DNA of 64,000 nucleotides from Mycobacterium terramassiliense (GCF_900157385.1 NZ_LT717701.1:2607331-2671330); one strand, 5' to 3'. Shown: positions 33,014 to 42,380, counted from the stretch's first letter. Notes: generated from the sequence alone by a model not told the origin. Made by a program: numbers and translations.

Positions 33014-33645
33014 CGGCAGCGCAGCGCCGCGGTCTCAACGACGCGGTGACCCGGATGTGGAGCTTCCTCGCACCGGCCTATGACCTCCCGTTTCTGCAGC
33101 AGTGGGTTTACCGCCCGCCGCACGACGAGGTGATCGCCCGGCTGCGCGCTCACGACGCGCGCAAGATCGCCGACATCGCCTGCGGCACCGGCATTCTCAG
33201 CGATCGGATCGAGCGCGAACTCCATCCAGACGAGATCTACGGCGTCGACATGTCCGACGGCATGCTCGCCCAGGCTCGCGCCAGGTCCGACCGGGTGCGG
33301 TGGTTGCGCGGCCCGGCCGAGCAGCTGCCGTTCGACGACGGGGCGCTCGACGCCGTCGTGACGACCTCGGCCTTTCACTTCTTCGACCAGCCGGCGGCGT
33401 TGCGGGAGTTCCATCGGGTGCTGGCGCCCGGCGGACTCGCCGCCGTCGCGGCCCTGAGCACCCGGCAACCGCTGCTGCAGGCGCCCGCGACGAATCGGTG
33501 GAAGCCGCAGCACAACGCGTCGCCGGCCGAGATGCGGAGCTTGTTCGAAGGCGCCGGGTTCACCGTCACCGATCAGCACCGCATCCCGCGACCGATCTGG
33601 ACCCGGATCGTGTCCGACCTGATCACCGTCGGCACCAAGAGCTAG
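33010..33645 (+). CDS. Class I SAM-dependent methyltransferase (UbiE/Methyltransf_11 type)
   Basis: 211 residues; the ATG at 33010 overlaps the preceding stop as ATGA, which supports this start and translational coupling. Motif I IADIACGTGILSDRI near 54, acidic loop YGVDMSDGML near 78, post-motif LPFDDGALDAVVTTSAFHFF near 106, and FHRVLAPGGL. Pairing with a second, unrelated-fold-branch methyltransferase in one operon suggests two methyl transfers on one molecule (inference). Confidence 0.9.
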   Translation: MTAAQRRGLNDAVTRMWSFLAPAYDLPFLQQWVYRPPHDEVIARLRAHDARKIADIACGTGILSDRIERELHPDEIYGVDMSDGMLAQARARSDRVRWLRGPAEQLPFDDGALDAVVTTSAFHFFDQPAALREFHRVLAPGGLAAVAALSTRQPLLQAPATNRWKPQHNASPAEMRSLFEGAGFTVTDQHRIPRPIWTRIVSDLITVGTKS

Positions 33646-33660
33646 CCGCGCGGTCGCCCG

Positions 33661-34581
33661 GTGAAGTTCGCCTTCCCGCTGCCGCACATGCTGCGGCTCA
33701 AGGCCATCACCCAGCGGTGGGAAGCGGGCGTCACCGGCGCTGACCAAACCCGAATGGTCAAGCGCGCCGAGGCGATGGGCTACGACATGATCGCGATCCC
33801 CGAGCATTTCGTCATCCCCACCGACCACGTCGAACTGTCCGGCCCGCACTACCTCCAGTCGACCGTCGCGCAGGCCTACATCGCGGGCGCCACCGAGAAG
33901 ATCCGGCTCAATTCGTGTGTCACGATCCTGCCGCTGCAGCATCCGATCGTGCTCGCCAAGGCGCTGGCGACGGCCGACTGGATGAGCGGCGGGCGCATGA
34001 TGGTCACCTTCGGAGTCGGCTGGCTTGAGCGCGAATTCGACTTCCTCGGCGTGCCGTTCAGAGAACGGGGCCGCATCGCCGACGAGTACCTCGAGGCGAT
34101 CATCGAACTGTGGACCAGCGAATCACCGACTTTTGCGGGCAAGTACGTCTCGTTCCAGGACATGGTGTTCGAGCCCAAACCCGTTCAGAAGCCACACCTT
34201 CCAGTGTGGATCGGGGGCGATGCCGATGCCGCACTGAAGCGCGCGGCGCGATTCGCCTCCGGCTGGTGGCCGTTTCTGACCCCGCCGGACAAGATCGCCG
34301 AGCGCGTCGAGTTCATCAAGAGCCAACCCGCGTACGACGGGCGCCCGCTCGAGGTCATGCACGGGCTGGGCACCAACCGTGTCGGCGAGGGGCATCGCGT
34401 AGTCGAGGGTCCGCACGCACGCCCCGGCATGAGCGCCCAGGAGATCGTCGATCGCCTCAATCGGCTCGCCGAAGCGGGCGTGACCTTCAGCGCGGTGCCG
34501 GTTCCCGCTGTGCGCGGGATCGACGAATATCTCGACTACGCCCACTGGGTGATCGAGGAGATCAAGCCCAAAGTCCGCTAG
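33661..34581 (+). CDS. LLM-class F420/flavin-dependent oxidoreductase
   Basis: 306 residues from a GTG at 33661, 15 nt after the preceding methyltransferase, so probably the same transcript. Luciferase-like barrel features: AEAMGYDMIAIPEHFVIP near 38, IRLNSCVTILPLQHPI, GGRMMVTFGVGWLEREF near 110, KPHLPVWIGGDADAALKRAARFASGWWP near 178. TIGR03619-like subfamily features suggest F420 use; the substrate is unknown. Confidence 0.9.
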   Translation: MKFAFPLPHMLRLKAITQRWEAGVTGADQTRMVKRAEAMGYDMIAIPEHFVIPTDHVELSGPHYLQSTVAQAYIAGATEKIRLNSCVTILPLQHPIVLAKALATADWMSGGRMMVTFGVGWLEREFDFLGVPFRERGRIADEYLEAIIELWTSESPTFAGKYVSFQDMVFEPKPVQKPHLPVWIGGDADAALKRAARFASGWWPFLTPPDKIAERVEFIKSQPAYDGRPLEVMHGLGTNRVGEGHRVVEGPHARPGMSAQEIVDRLNRLAEAGVTFSAVPVPAVRGIDEYLDYAHWVIEEIKPKVR

Positions 34582-34599
34582 GCGCAACCGGTCCCGCCA

Positions 34600-34631
34600 A
34601 CGCCCGCCCCACCGTCCGGTGAGGCGGGCGT
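34600..34631. terminator. Bidirectional terminator hairpin
   Basis: A 14-bp GC-rich stem with one mismatch (ACGCCCGCCCCACC opposite GGTGAGGCGGGCGT) and a GTCC loop lies between the convergent LLM and collagen-like genes. There is no U-tract, as is common for mycobacterial terminators. Confidence 0.75.
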
Positions 34632-34647
34632 CGCGTGCGTCGGCTTC

Positions 34648-35307
34648 TTACAGCGGGATCCAGACCCCGAAGAACCAGAAACCCCACTGGTTGAACCCGG
34701 GATCCCATACGGGCGTCTCGTTGTAGCCGTAGTAGTTGATCGGGCCATACCCCCACGGCGCACCGGGTGGCGGAAGCGGCCTATCCCAGGCCGGCCGCGG
34801 CGGTGCACCGTATCCCCAAGGGCCGGGCCCGTCCCCCCACGGGGCGCCGTGGAAGTAGCCGCGCTGGGGATCGCCATGCCAAGGACCGCCCGGTCCGCCG
34901 GGACCGCCGGGATGGTCGGGACCACCAGGGCCGCCGGGACCACCGGGCCCGCCGGGATGGTCGGGCGGGGGTCCGCCCGGGCCGCCGGGTCCACCGGGAC
35001 CGCCCGGTCCGCCGGGGTGACCCGGCCCGTCGGGGCCACCGGGAGGCCCACCGGGATTGCCTGGGCCGCCGGGGCCACCGGGAGGCCCACCGGGATTGCC
35101 GGGGCCACCCGGCCCGCCGGGGCCACCCGGTCCGCCCGGGTCATTCGGCCCGGCCGGGTGGTGATCCCCGGGCGCCGGGGCGCCGTGGTTACCCGGGGCC
35201 GGCGGCGGTCCGGGAGCGGCGAACGCCGAACCGGCGCCCATGCCCAATGCGGCGGCGCCGAGAGCGCCGGCGATGGTTCCCCCCGCGATCAATTGCTTTA
35301 TTTTCAT
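34648..35307 (-). CDS. Secreted collagen-like Gly-Pro-rich protein with aromatic tail
   Basis: 219 residues. A signal peptide (MKIKQLIAGGTIAGALGAAAL, cleavage after AFA) is followed by a central region (about 45-150) of GGPGGPGGP, GNPGGPPG and GPDHPGG units, and an aromatic C-terminus (YGPINYYGYNETPVW, FNQWGFWFFGVWIPL). The tail type occurs on many short secreted mycobacterial proteins of unknown role. It resembles the protein at 31446-31781 in its GPG repeats, but the heads and tails differ, so the repeats may have arisen independently. Confidence 0.85.
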   Translation of the reverse strand: MKIKQLIAGGTIAGALGAAALGMGAGSAFAAPGPPPAPGNHGAPAPGDHHPAGPNDPGGPGGPGGPGGPGNPGGPPGGPGGPGNPGGPPGGPDGPGHPGGPGGPGGPGGPGGPPPDHPGGPGGPGGPGGPDHPGGPGGPGGPWHGDPQRGYFHGAPWGDGPGPWGYGAPPRPAWDRPLPPPGAPWGYGPINYYGYNETPVWDPGFNQWGFWFFGVWIPL

Positions 35308-35442
35308 AGTCCTTCACCTGTCTAAAAGCGAGTTCCTAGAACCCCCCAACAACCCACACGCTAGATAGGCCGTCTATGGATCAGCTGTGACGGGCCCATG
35401 CGCAACTTTTGGGTGGCGGCACGGCGCGGAACGCGGCGAAAT

Positions 35443-35472
35443 AGGCAAGCCTGCGCTCGCTTTGGCAAGCCT
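35443..35472. promoter_or_regulatory. Two GGCAAGCCT elements upstream of the VIT1-type transporter
   Basis: GGCAAGCCT occurs at 35444-35452 and 35464-35472, two helical turns apart. The first copy is the dyad AGGC-AA-GCCT. The sites lie 45-74 nt before the transporter GTG. A metal-responsive (DtxR/IdeR/MntR-like) operator is conceivable, but the match to the IdeR consensus is poor. Confidence 0.35.
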
Positions 35473-35516
35473 ATATTTGCTGGTCGGAAGCCATTTCTCC
35501 GTATATCGTTGCGGTC

Positions 35517-36230
35517 GTGGCGGAAACCTCCCATCCGGCTGAGCCCCATGTGGGGTCGGTCTCCTCGAAGCTCAACTGGCTGCGCGCTGGAGTGCTCGGT
35601 GCCAACGACGGCATCGTCTCCACGGCGGGCATCGTCGTGGGTGTCGCCGCGGCGACGGCGGATCGAGTCCCGATCCTGACCGCCGGAATCGCCGGGTTGG
35701 CGGCCGGGGGCGTGTCGATGGCCCTGGGTGAATACGTTTCGGTCAGCACCCAGCGCGACACCGAGCAGGCGCTGTTGACCAAGGAACTTCAGGAGTTGCG
35801 CGACGACCCGGCCGCGGAATTGGACGAACTCGCCACGCTGTACGAAGGCAAGGGTCTGTCGCCGGCGACCGCGCGCACGGTGGCCGAGGAGCTCACCGAC
35901 CACAACCCCTTCCTCGCTCACGCCGAGGTCGAGCTGGGTATCGATCCTGACGAACTGACCAACCCGTGGCAGGCGGCGTTGTCCTCGGCGCTGTCATTCA
36001 CGGTGGGTGCCGTACTGCCGTTGATCGTGATCCTCGCGCCCCCGGCGGCGTGGCGGATCCCGGCCACCGTCGTGGCCGTTCTCCTGGCCCTGGTGCTCAC
36101 CGGGGCGGTGTCAGCGGGATTGGGCGGTGCACCGCAGGGCCGGGCGGTACTGCGCAACGTCATCGGCGGCGGGCTTGCGTTGGCGGTCACCTATGCGATT
36201 GGTCATCTGGTCGGCGCCGCGATCGCCTGA
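35517..36230 (+). CDS. VIT1/CCC1-family metal transporter
   Basis: 237 residues, GTG start. Family blocks are NWLRAGVLGANDGIVSTAGIVVGVAAA (about 18-45), GGVSMALGEYVSVSTQRDTEQALLTKE (about 62-90), a charged cytosolic segment to about 140 with ELGIDPDELTNPWQAALSSALSF, and helices to the end. VIT1/CCC1 proteins move Fe2+ or Mn2+ out of the cytosol. The Glu-rich cytosolic part normally binds metal. Confidence 0.92.
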   Translation: MAETSHPAEPHVGSVSSKLNWLRAGVLGANDGIVSTAGIVVGVAAATADRVPILTAGIAGLAAGGVSMALGEYVSVSTQRDTEQALLTKELQELRDDPAAELDELATLYEGKGLSPATARTVAEELTDHNPFLAHAEVELGIDPDELTNPWQAALSSALSFTVGAVLPLIVILAPPAAWRIPATVVAVLLALVLTGAVSAGLGGAPQGRAVLRNVIGGGLALAVTYAIGHLVGAAIA

Positions 36231-36317
36231 TCGTCGCGGCGAACGCCGCCGGGAATCGGGACTGGAACGGAAACTGTAATATCTACCGTTGCCATCCCCA
36301 CCCGAAAGAGTCGTGCA

Positions 36318-37160
36318 GTGACCGAGACAAAGACCGTGCCGGACGCCCTGGATTCGGCCGCGCAGATGCCCTACTTCCTGCGCGACGAAAGCCGTTTCGT
36401 GCCAAACGAAATCGCGCGCGGCGGCTGGGGTCCGTCGATCAGCGGGCACGTGGTGGGCGGCCTGCTCGGCTGGGCGGTCGAACGCGCCGTCGACGACCCG
36501 GACCTGCAACCCGCGCGTCTGACCGTCGACCTTCCGGCGCCCACCGCCCTGGAACCGATCGAGGTGCACACGCAAGTGCACCACGACCGCCGGCGATTGC
36601 GGCTCGTCGAGGCTGTTCTCACCCAGCGTGGTGCCCCCGTCGCGCGGGGCAGCGCGCTGTTTCTGCGGCGTGGACCACAACCCGGGGGAGAGGTGTGGTC
36701 GCCGGCGGTCCACATGCCGCCGCTTCCCATCGACGACGACGCCCAACCGTCGCTATTCATGCGGACCTACGGTTGGGGCACCGAAATCCAGAATCCCGAT
36801 CCCGACTGGGCGGACACCTTCGGGCCGAAACACACCTGGTTGTATGAGACGCGCTCGCTGATCGACGGCGAACCGCTCAGCGCGTTCACCCGCGCGGCGA
36901 TGGGTGCCGACATCACGGCCTCGCTGGCCAATTGGGGCACAAACGGTTTGCAGTTCATCAACGTCGATTACACCCTCACGCTGACCCGGTTGCCGCAAGG
37001 GCCATACATCGGTCTGTCCTCCCTGACGCATTACAGCCACGACGGGGTGGCCACCGGTTCGGCGGTTCTGGTCGACCGGACGGGCCCCATCGGGAGCTCC
37101 GTATCCGTCGCGATCGCGCACTCCGGATTCCGTCCCATCGCCAAGCCGCCGGCCGGATGA
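36318..37160 (+). CDS. Acyl-CoA thioesterase-like (double hotdog) protein
   Basis: 280 residues, GTG start. RGGWGPSISGHVVGGLLGWAVERA near 35, PARLTVDLPAPTALEPIEV near 65 and the second-half NVDYTLTLTRLPQGPYIGL follow the TesB-like two-hotdog plan found in mycobacterial thioesterase-domain proteins. The TGA overlaps the ATG of the acyl-CoA ligase (ATGA), so the two are co-translated and probably act on the same acyl group. Confidence 0.82.
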   Translation: MTETKTVPDALDSAAQMPYFLRDESRFVPNEIARGGWGPSISGHVVGGLLGWAVERAVDDPDLQPARLTVDLPAPTALEPIEVHTQVHHDRRRLRLVEAVLTQRGAPVARGSALFLRRGPQPGGEVWSPAVHMPPLPIDDDAQPSLFMRTYGWGTEIQNPDPDWADTFGPKHTWLYETRSLIDGEPLSAFTRAAMGADITASLANWGTNGLQFINVDYTLTLTRLPQGPYIGLSSLTHYSHDGVATGSAVLVDRTGPIGSSVSVAIAHSGFRPIAKPPAG

Positions 37161-38707
37161 CGGCTGGGGCCGACGCCACCTATTGGGGTCTGATCGCCGC
37201 AGCGGCGCGGCGTGGGTCGCCACTGCCGCTGCTCGCCGACGAGCACGCGCGCAGCCTGACGGCGCGTCAATTCCACGACGCGGCATGCGCGACGGCCGCC
37301 GCGTTCGCGCAGCGGGGGATAGGAGCGGGGACCGTCGTGTCGTGGCAGCTGCCAACCACGATCGAAGCCGCGGTCGTCATGGCGTCGCTGGCGCGGCTCG
37401 GCGCCGTCCAAAACCCGATCATCCCGATCCTGCGCGAGCACGAGGTAGGCTTCATCACCGCGCAGCTGTCGTCGGAATTCCTTGTGGTGCCCGAGTTTTG
37501 GCACGGATTCGATTACGGTGGCCTGGCCCGGGCACTGGCCGCGCAGCGGGGCTTCGAGGTCATCACCGTCGACCTGGCGACGCCGCCGACGGGCGGTGAG
37601 ATTCGGCTGCCCCGCGCCGGCGCCGATACCCTCGGGCCGCCGCCGCGGCCCGCCAGGGACACGCGGTGGATCTACTACTCGTCGGGGACCACCGCGTCTC
37701 CCAAAGGGATCCGCCATGCCGACGCGTCGGTGATGGCGCCCGCGGCCGGCCTGGTGGACAAGATGGGAATCGCCGGCAGCGACGTCGATCCCGTCGCCTT
37801 TCCCATCGCCCACATCGGTGGCGCGGTGATGCTGGCCGCGGCCCTGCTGACCGGCATGCGGTTGGCGCTGTTCGAGGTGTTCGACCCCGCCACCACGCCG
37901 CTGGCCATCGCGGCGCACCACCCTACCTTCCTGGGCATGGCGACGCCGTTCTTCCTGGCGTTCCTAGAGGCCCAACGGCGCCACGGGGATGAGCCGCTGT
38001 ATCCGTTCGTGCGGGGCGGCCTGGCCGGCGGGGCACCCATCACCGCGGAACTGGGTCATCAGGTCCGCGAGACCTTCGGCGTGCCGGGAATCGCCAACGC
38101 GTGGGGACTCACCGAATTTCCGGTGGCCACCTCGCCGTCGCTGACCGCACCGCCGGAGGTGCTCGACCACACCGTCGGCACGCCGGGACCCGGTGTCGGC
38201 GTCCGGGTGGTCGGCAGCGGGGATAGGGAACTGCCCGCGGGCCAAGAGGGCGAGCTGCGGCTCAAGGGACCGCAATGCTTCCTCGGCTACGCCGACCCCG
38301 CCCTCGACGCCGACGCGTTCGACGCGGACGGCTGGCTGCGCACCGGCGATGTCGGGTCGATCGACGCCCACGGCAACGTCCGCGTGACCGGCCGGATCAA
38401 GGACGCCATCATCCGCAACGCCGAGAACGTCTCGGCCCTGGAAGTGGAGAACGCGCTGGCCACCCATCCCGCGGTCGCCGACATCGCGGTCATTGGAGTG
38501 CCCGACCCGCGCACCGGCGAGCGGGTCTGCGCCGTGGTGGTGCCCGCGCCGGGTGAGGATGTTTCGCTGGAATCCCTTGTGCAGCACTGCCGTTCGCAAG
38601 GCCTGAGCCGCTATAAGCACCCCGAACGCCTGGTGGTCGTGGACGCGCTGCCGCGCAACCAGTTCGGCAAGGTGATCAAGAAAGACCTGCGCGCGGCCTT
38701 CGGCTGA
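37157..38707 (+). CDS. Acyl-CoA synthetase (FadD-type AMP-dependent ligase)
   Basis: 516 residues; the ATG at 37157 overlaps the thioesterase stop. The ANL signature IYYSSGTTASPKGIRHAD is near 172, followed by NAWGLTEFP near 314, GDVGSIDAHGNVRVTGRIKDAIIRNAENVSALEVE near 397 and the catalytic Lys region NQFGKVIKKDLRAAFG at the end. There is no FAAL insertion, so it should make acyl-CoA. The carboxylic acid substrate is unknown; relatives act on medium-chain, aromatic or steroid-derived acids. Confidence 0.9.
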   Translation: MTAGADATYWGLIAAAARRGSPLPLLADEHARSLTARQFHDAACATAAAFAQRGIGAGTVVSWQLPTTIEAAVVMASLARLGAVQNPIIPILREHEVGFITAQLSSEFLVVPEFWHGFDYGGLARALAAQRGFEVITVDLATPPTGGEIRLPRAGADTLGPPPRPARDTRWIYYSSGTTASPKGIRHADASVMAPAAGLVDKMGIAGSDVDPVAFPIAHIGGAVMLAAALLTGMRLALFEVFDPATTPLAIAAHHPTFLGMATPFFLAFLEAQRRHGDEPLYPFVRGGLAGGAPITAELGHQVRETFGVPGIANAWGLTEFPVATSPSLTAPPEVLDHTVGTPGPGVGVRVVGSGDRELPAGQEGELRLKGPQCFLGYADPALDADAFDADGWLRTGDVGSIDAHGNVRVTGRIKDAIIRNAENVSALEVENALATHPAVADIAVIGVPDPRTGERVCAVVVPAPGEDVSLESLVQHCRSQGLSRYKHPERLVVVDALPRNQFGKVIKKDLRAAFG

Positions 38708-38723
38708 ACATCGGCACGCCGCC

Positions 38724-39635
38724 TCACGAAAACAACTGCGGGTTGGCGGCGATATATTGCTCGACAGTCAAAGCCGGCGTCCCCGTTATCGTCTCCACGT
38801 CGTCGGTGGCTCGGTCATAGCGGCCCGCGCGATGTAGTTGCGCCATCGTGGCGAGGTGCTGCTGGAGGTGCGCGGGTAAGCCCAGCGGCTTGAGGACGTC
38901 CTCGACCCACACGTCATGCGCGACATCAGTTCCGGTGATGGGCCGGCGCAGTCCGTGGGCATACTGCGCGGCGAGTCCCGCGATGTCCAGGCTTTCCGGC
39001 CCGGTCAATTCGTATACGTGGCCGATGCGCTCCGCCGGATCCGCCAGTACGGTTGCGACGACGCGCGCTACGTCAGTGGCGGCGATCGGCGACGTCCGGC
39101 CATTCCCGAAAGGCAGCGCCAAGACGTTTCGCTCCCGTAACGACGGAACTGCGAACAGCGTGAAGATCGGGTTGTCAAGGAACGCAGTGGGTCTGACGTG
39201 AACGACCGGGACCCCCGACCAGTTCAGCACGTGTTCGGCGAGGTAGTGCAACCGGTGCTGACGCGATTCGCCGGTGCTGGTCAATGTCATCTGTGAAACC
39301 GTCATCTGCGACATATTCACGAGGACCTCAAGGCGACCCGAATCCAACGCCGCATCGCACACCACCACGGTGGCCTGCAGGTAGTCCGGAGAGACGCTCA
39401 TGGAGAAGAACATCCGGTCGACCCCGCTCATGGCGTCGACGACGTTCTGCGGATCGGTCAGATCGCCGACCACCACCTCGGCGCCGGCGGCGCGCAGCGG
39501 GTCGGCCCGCGCATCGTCGCGGTGAACCAGTGCGCGCACCCGCTCGCCTCGCCCGCACAGCTGCTCGATCACCAGCCGGCTCACGCCGCCGGTGCCGCCA
39601 CCGGCGCCAGTGATCAGATACAGCGCCCCGGTCAT
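38724..39635 (-). CDS. NmrA-like NAD(P)-binding reductase
   Basis: 303 residues from the ATG at 39635 (TGALYLITGAGGGTGGVSRLVI), which places the Rossmann motif TGAGGGTGG at the very N-terminus; an in-frame ATG 48 nt upstream is possible. VRALVHRDDARADPLRAAGAEVVVGDLTDP is the typical atypical-SDR/NmrA/QorB-like pattern. The catalytic Tyr-Lys pair of classical SDRs is not evident. Substrate unknown. Converges on the acyl-CoA ligase with a 16-nt gap. Confidence 0.85.
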   Translation of the reverse strand: MTGALYLITGAGGGTGGVSRLVIEQLCGRGERVRALVHRDDARADPLRAAGAEVVVGDLTDPQNVVDAMSGVDRMFFSMSVSPDYLQATVVVCDAALDSGRLEVLVNMSQMTVSQMTLTSTGESRQHRLHYLAEHVLNWSGVPVVHVRPTAFLDNPIFTLFAVPSLRERNVLALPFGNGRTSPIAATDVARVVATVLADPAERIGHVYELTGPESLDIAGLAAQYAHGLRRPITGTDVAHDVWVEDVLKPLGLPAHLQQHLATMAQLHRAGRYDRATDDVETITGTPALTVEQYIAANPQLFS

Positions 39636-39720
39636 GACCGACCAGCGACGGTCAGTCGGCCACCCCACTGATTCATCCGCCACTCCCGCCTGCGCTCAGT
39701 GGCCAAAGTCTAGGCGCCGC

Positions 39721-40353
39721 CTACAAACCCTTCGGCGCGTCGCGCACCGCCTGCACCGCCGCCGCATCGCCGTCGAACTCAACGCGCGCCTGCCTGCCGA
39801 CGCTGAACAGCAGCAGCTCCTCGGGCGCACCGGTCACCACGACCGTGTTGCCATGGAACTTGCCGGAGCCGGCGGTCAGCACCGTCTTTCCCTCCGGGAT
39901 GCGCAGGGCCACCCGCCCGGGGACCTTCGCCAGCGTCATCCGGGCCATCAGCGACAGCGTGCGGCGCAGTGACCGGCACAGCCCTTGTTCGAGCACCCGC
40001 GGCTCCCAGTCCGGCTGCGCGCGGCGCACGTCCTCGTGGTGGATGAACATCTCGGCGACGTTGGCCACCGGGTCGAGCAGCTTGAACGGCGAGTAGACCG
40101 GCGGACCGGACGCGACCTTGCCCAGCAGCTCGTCCCAATCGTTATTGCCGGCGACCTCGTCCTGCACCTTGGCGGTATGGGAGGCGAAGATCGGGATCAG
40201 GATGCCCGGCGCGGCGTCGGGGCGGTACTCCCGAATCACCAGATGCGCGGCCAGGTCTCGGGTCGTCCAGCCTTCGCACAGGGTGGGCGCATCCGGCCCG
40301 ACGGCGCGCATGGTGTCCACGAGGGCGGCACGTTCGCGTTGAGCAACGGTCAT
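39721..40353 (-). CDS. TIGR03085-family DinB-like metal-binding protein
   Basis: 210 residues. QRERAALVDTMRAVGPDAPTLCEGWTTRDLAAHLVIREYRPDAAPGI is the family start, with a His (AAHL) and the later FIHHEDVRRAQPDWEPR as probable metal ligands in a four-helix bundle. The family is related to mycothiol-dependent maleylpyruvate isomerase N-terminal domains. The gene is divergent from htpG. Confidence 0.88.
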   Translation of the reverse strand: MTVAQRERAALVDTMRAVGPDAPTLCEGWTTRDLAAHLVIREYRPDAAPGILIPIFASHTAKVQDEVAGNNDWDELLGKVASGPPVYSPFKLLDPVANVAEMFIHHEDVRRAQPDWEPRVLEQGLCRSLRRTLSLMARMTLAKVPGRVALRIPEGKTVLTAGSGKFHGNTVVVTGAPEELLLFSVGRQARVEFDGDAAAVQAVRDAPKGL

Positions 40354-40445
40354 GGGTTCAGGGTAGGGGCAGCCCGTGCGCGTGGACCATGGGCATCTCG
40401 GTAAATTTGAAACGTCATGTCCGAGGCAGGAATGTAGGGAATGTC

Positions 40446-42380
40446 ATGAGCGCACGTGTCGAGCAGTTGGAGTTTCAGGCCGAGGCCCGCCAGCTGCTGG
40501 ATCTGATGGTTCACTCGGTCTACTCCAACAAGGATTCGTTTCTGCGGGAGTTGATCTCGAACGCCTCCGACGCGCTGGACAAGCTGCGGCTGGAAGCGTT
40601 CCGCAACAAGGACCTCGACGTCGATACCTCCGACCTGCACATCGAGATCGACGTCGACAAGGGCGCACGGACGCTCACCGTTCGCGACAACGGCATCGGG
40701 ATGACCCGCGACGAGGTGGTGGACCTGATCGGCACGCTGGCCAAGTCGGGCACCGCCGAGCTGCGCCAGCAGCTCCGGGAGGCCAAGAATTCGGCGGCGT
40801 CCGAGGAGCTGATCGGCCAGTTCGGCATCGGCTTCTACTCGAGCTTCATGGTCGCCGACAAGGTCGAGCTGCTGACCCGCAAGGCCGGCGAGAGCGACGC
40901 CACCCGGTGGGAATCCAGTGGCGAGGGCACCTACACCATCGAATCCGTCGACGACGCGCCGCAGGGCACCGCGGTCACCCTGCACCTCAAGCCCGCGGAC
41001 GCCGAGGACGAGCTGCACGACTACACCGCGGAGTGGAAGATCAGGCACCTGGTCAAGCGGTACTCCGACTTCATCGCATGGCCCATCCGGATGGAGGTGG
41101 AGCGCCGCGAACCCGCTGCCGAAGATGGCGGCGAAGAGACCGTCACCCTCGAGACCGAGACCCTCAACTCGATGAAGGCGCTGTGGGCCAGGCCCAAGGA
41201 CGAGGTTTCCGCCGAGGAGTACAACGAGTTCTACAAGCACATCGCGCACGCCTGGGACGACCCGCTCGAGGTCATCGCGATGAAGGCCGAGGGCACTTTC
41301 GAGTACCAGGCCTTGCTGTTCATCCCGTCGCACGCCCCGTTCGACCTGTTCGACCGCGACTCCCGCGTCGGGATCCAGTTGTACGTCAAGCGCGTGTTCA
41401 TCATGGGCGATTGCGACGAGCTGCTGCCCAAATACCTGCGCTTTGTCAAGGGCGTCGTCGACGCACAGGACCTGTCGCTCAACGTTTCTCGCGAAATCCT
41501 CCAGCAGGACCGGCAGATCAAGGCGATCCGTCGCCGGCTGACCAAGAAGATCCTGTCCACGATCAAGGAGCTGCAGTCCGAGCGGCCGGACGACTACCGC
41601 ACGCTGTGGACGCAGTTCGGCAGAGCCATCAAGGAAGGATTGCTGTCGGACGCCGACAACAAGGACATGCTGCTGCAGGTCTCCTCGTTCGCCTCCACCC
41701 ACAGCGAGGAGGAGGCCACCACCCTGGCCGAGTACGTGGAGCGGATGAAGGAAGGCCAGCAGCAGATCTTCTATGCCACCGGAGAGACACGCCAGCAGCT
41801 GACGAAGTCACCGCATCTGGAGGCGTTCATCGCCAAGGGCTACGAGGTGCTGCTGCTCACCGACCCCGTCGACGAAGTGTGGGTGGGAGTAGTCGACGAG
41901 TTCGACGGCAAACCGCTGCAGTCAGTGGCCAGGGGTGAGGTGGACCTCGACTCCGAGGAGGGCAAGAGTGAGGCCGAGCGCGAGGAGCAGGAGAAGGAGT
42001 TTGCCGACCTGCTGGCCTGGCTGAAGGAGACCTTGAGCGAGCACGTCAAGGATGTGCGGCTGTCGACGCGCCTGACCGAGTCACCGGCCTGCCTGATCAC
42101 CGACGCCTTCGGGATCACGCCAACGCTCGCGCGCCTCTACCGCGCCACGGGGCAGGACGTTCCGGTGGGCAAGCGCATCCTCGAACTCAACCCGAATCAT
42201 CCGCTCGTCACCGGCCTGCGGGATGCCCACAGGAAGGCGGACGACGACGCGGCCCGCACGATGGCCGCCGAGACCGCCGAGCTGCTCTACGGCACGGCGC
42301 TTCTCGCGGAGGGCGGCGCCTTGGACGATCCGGCGCGCTTCGCCGAGCTGCTCGCCGACCGCCTGGCTCGCACGATCTGA
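40446..42380 (+). CDS. htpG: Molecular chaperone HtpG (Hsp90)
   Basis: 644 residues from the ATG at 40446 (SARVEQLEFQAEARQLLDLM), with TAGGGA upstream; M. tuberculosis HtpG is of about the same length. The N-terminal GHKL ATPase has SVYSNKDSFLRELISNASDALDKLR, DNGIGM and GQFGIGFYSSFMVADKV. The middle domain has the conserved LFIPSHAPFDLF and GVVDAQDLSLNVSREILQQ, and the dimerisation domain closes at LLYGTALLAEGGALDDPARFAELLADRL. No CIRCE or other heat-shock operator is evident upstream. Confidence 0.98.
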   Translation: MSARVEQLEFQAEARQLLDLMVHSVYSNKDSFLRELISNASDALDKLRLEAFRNKDLDVDTSDLHIEIDVDKGARTLTVRDNGIGMTRDEVVDLIGTLAKSGTAELRQQLREAKNSAASEELIGQFGIGFYSSFMVADKVELLTRKAGESDATRWESSGEGTYTIESVDDAPQGTAVTLHLKPADAEDELHDYTAEWKIRHLVKRYSDFIAWPIRMEVERREPAAEDGGEETVTLETETLNSMKALWARPKDEVSAEEYNEFYKHIAHAWDDPLEVIAMKAEGTFEYQALLFIPSHAPFDLFDRDSRVGIQLYVKRVFIMGDCDELLPKYLRFVKGVVDAQDLSLNVSREILQQDRQIKAIRRRLTKKILSTIKELQSERPDDYRTLWTQFGRAIKEGLLSDADNKDMLLQVSSFASTHSEEEATTLAEYVERMKEGQQQIFYATGETRQQLTKSPHLEAFIAKGYEVLLLTDPVDEVWVGVVDEFDGKPLQSVARGEVDLDSEEGKSEAEREEQEKEFADLLAWLKETLSEHVKDVRLSTRLTESPACLITDAFGITPTLARLYRATGQDVPVGKRILELNPNHPLVTGLRDAHRKADDDAARTMAAETAELLYGTALLAEGGALDDPARFAELLADRLARTI

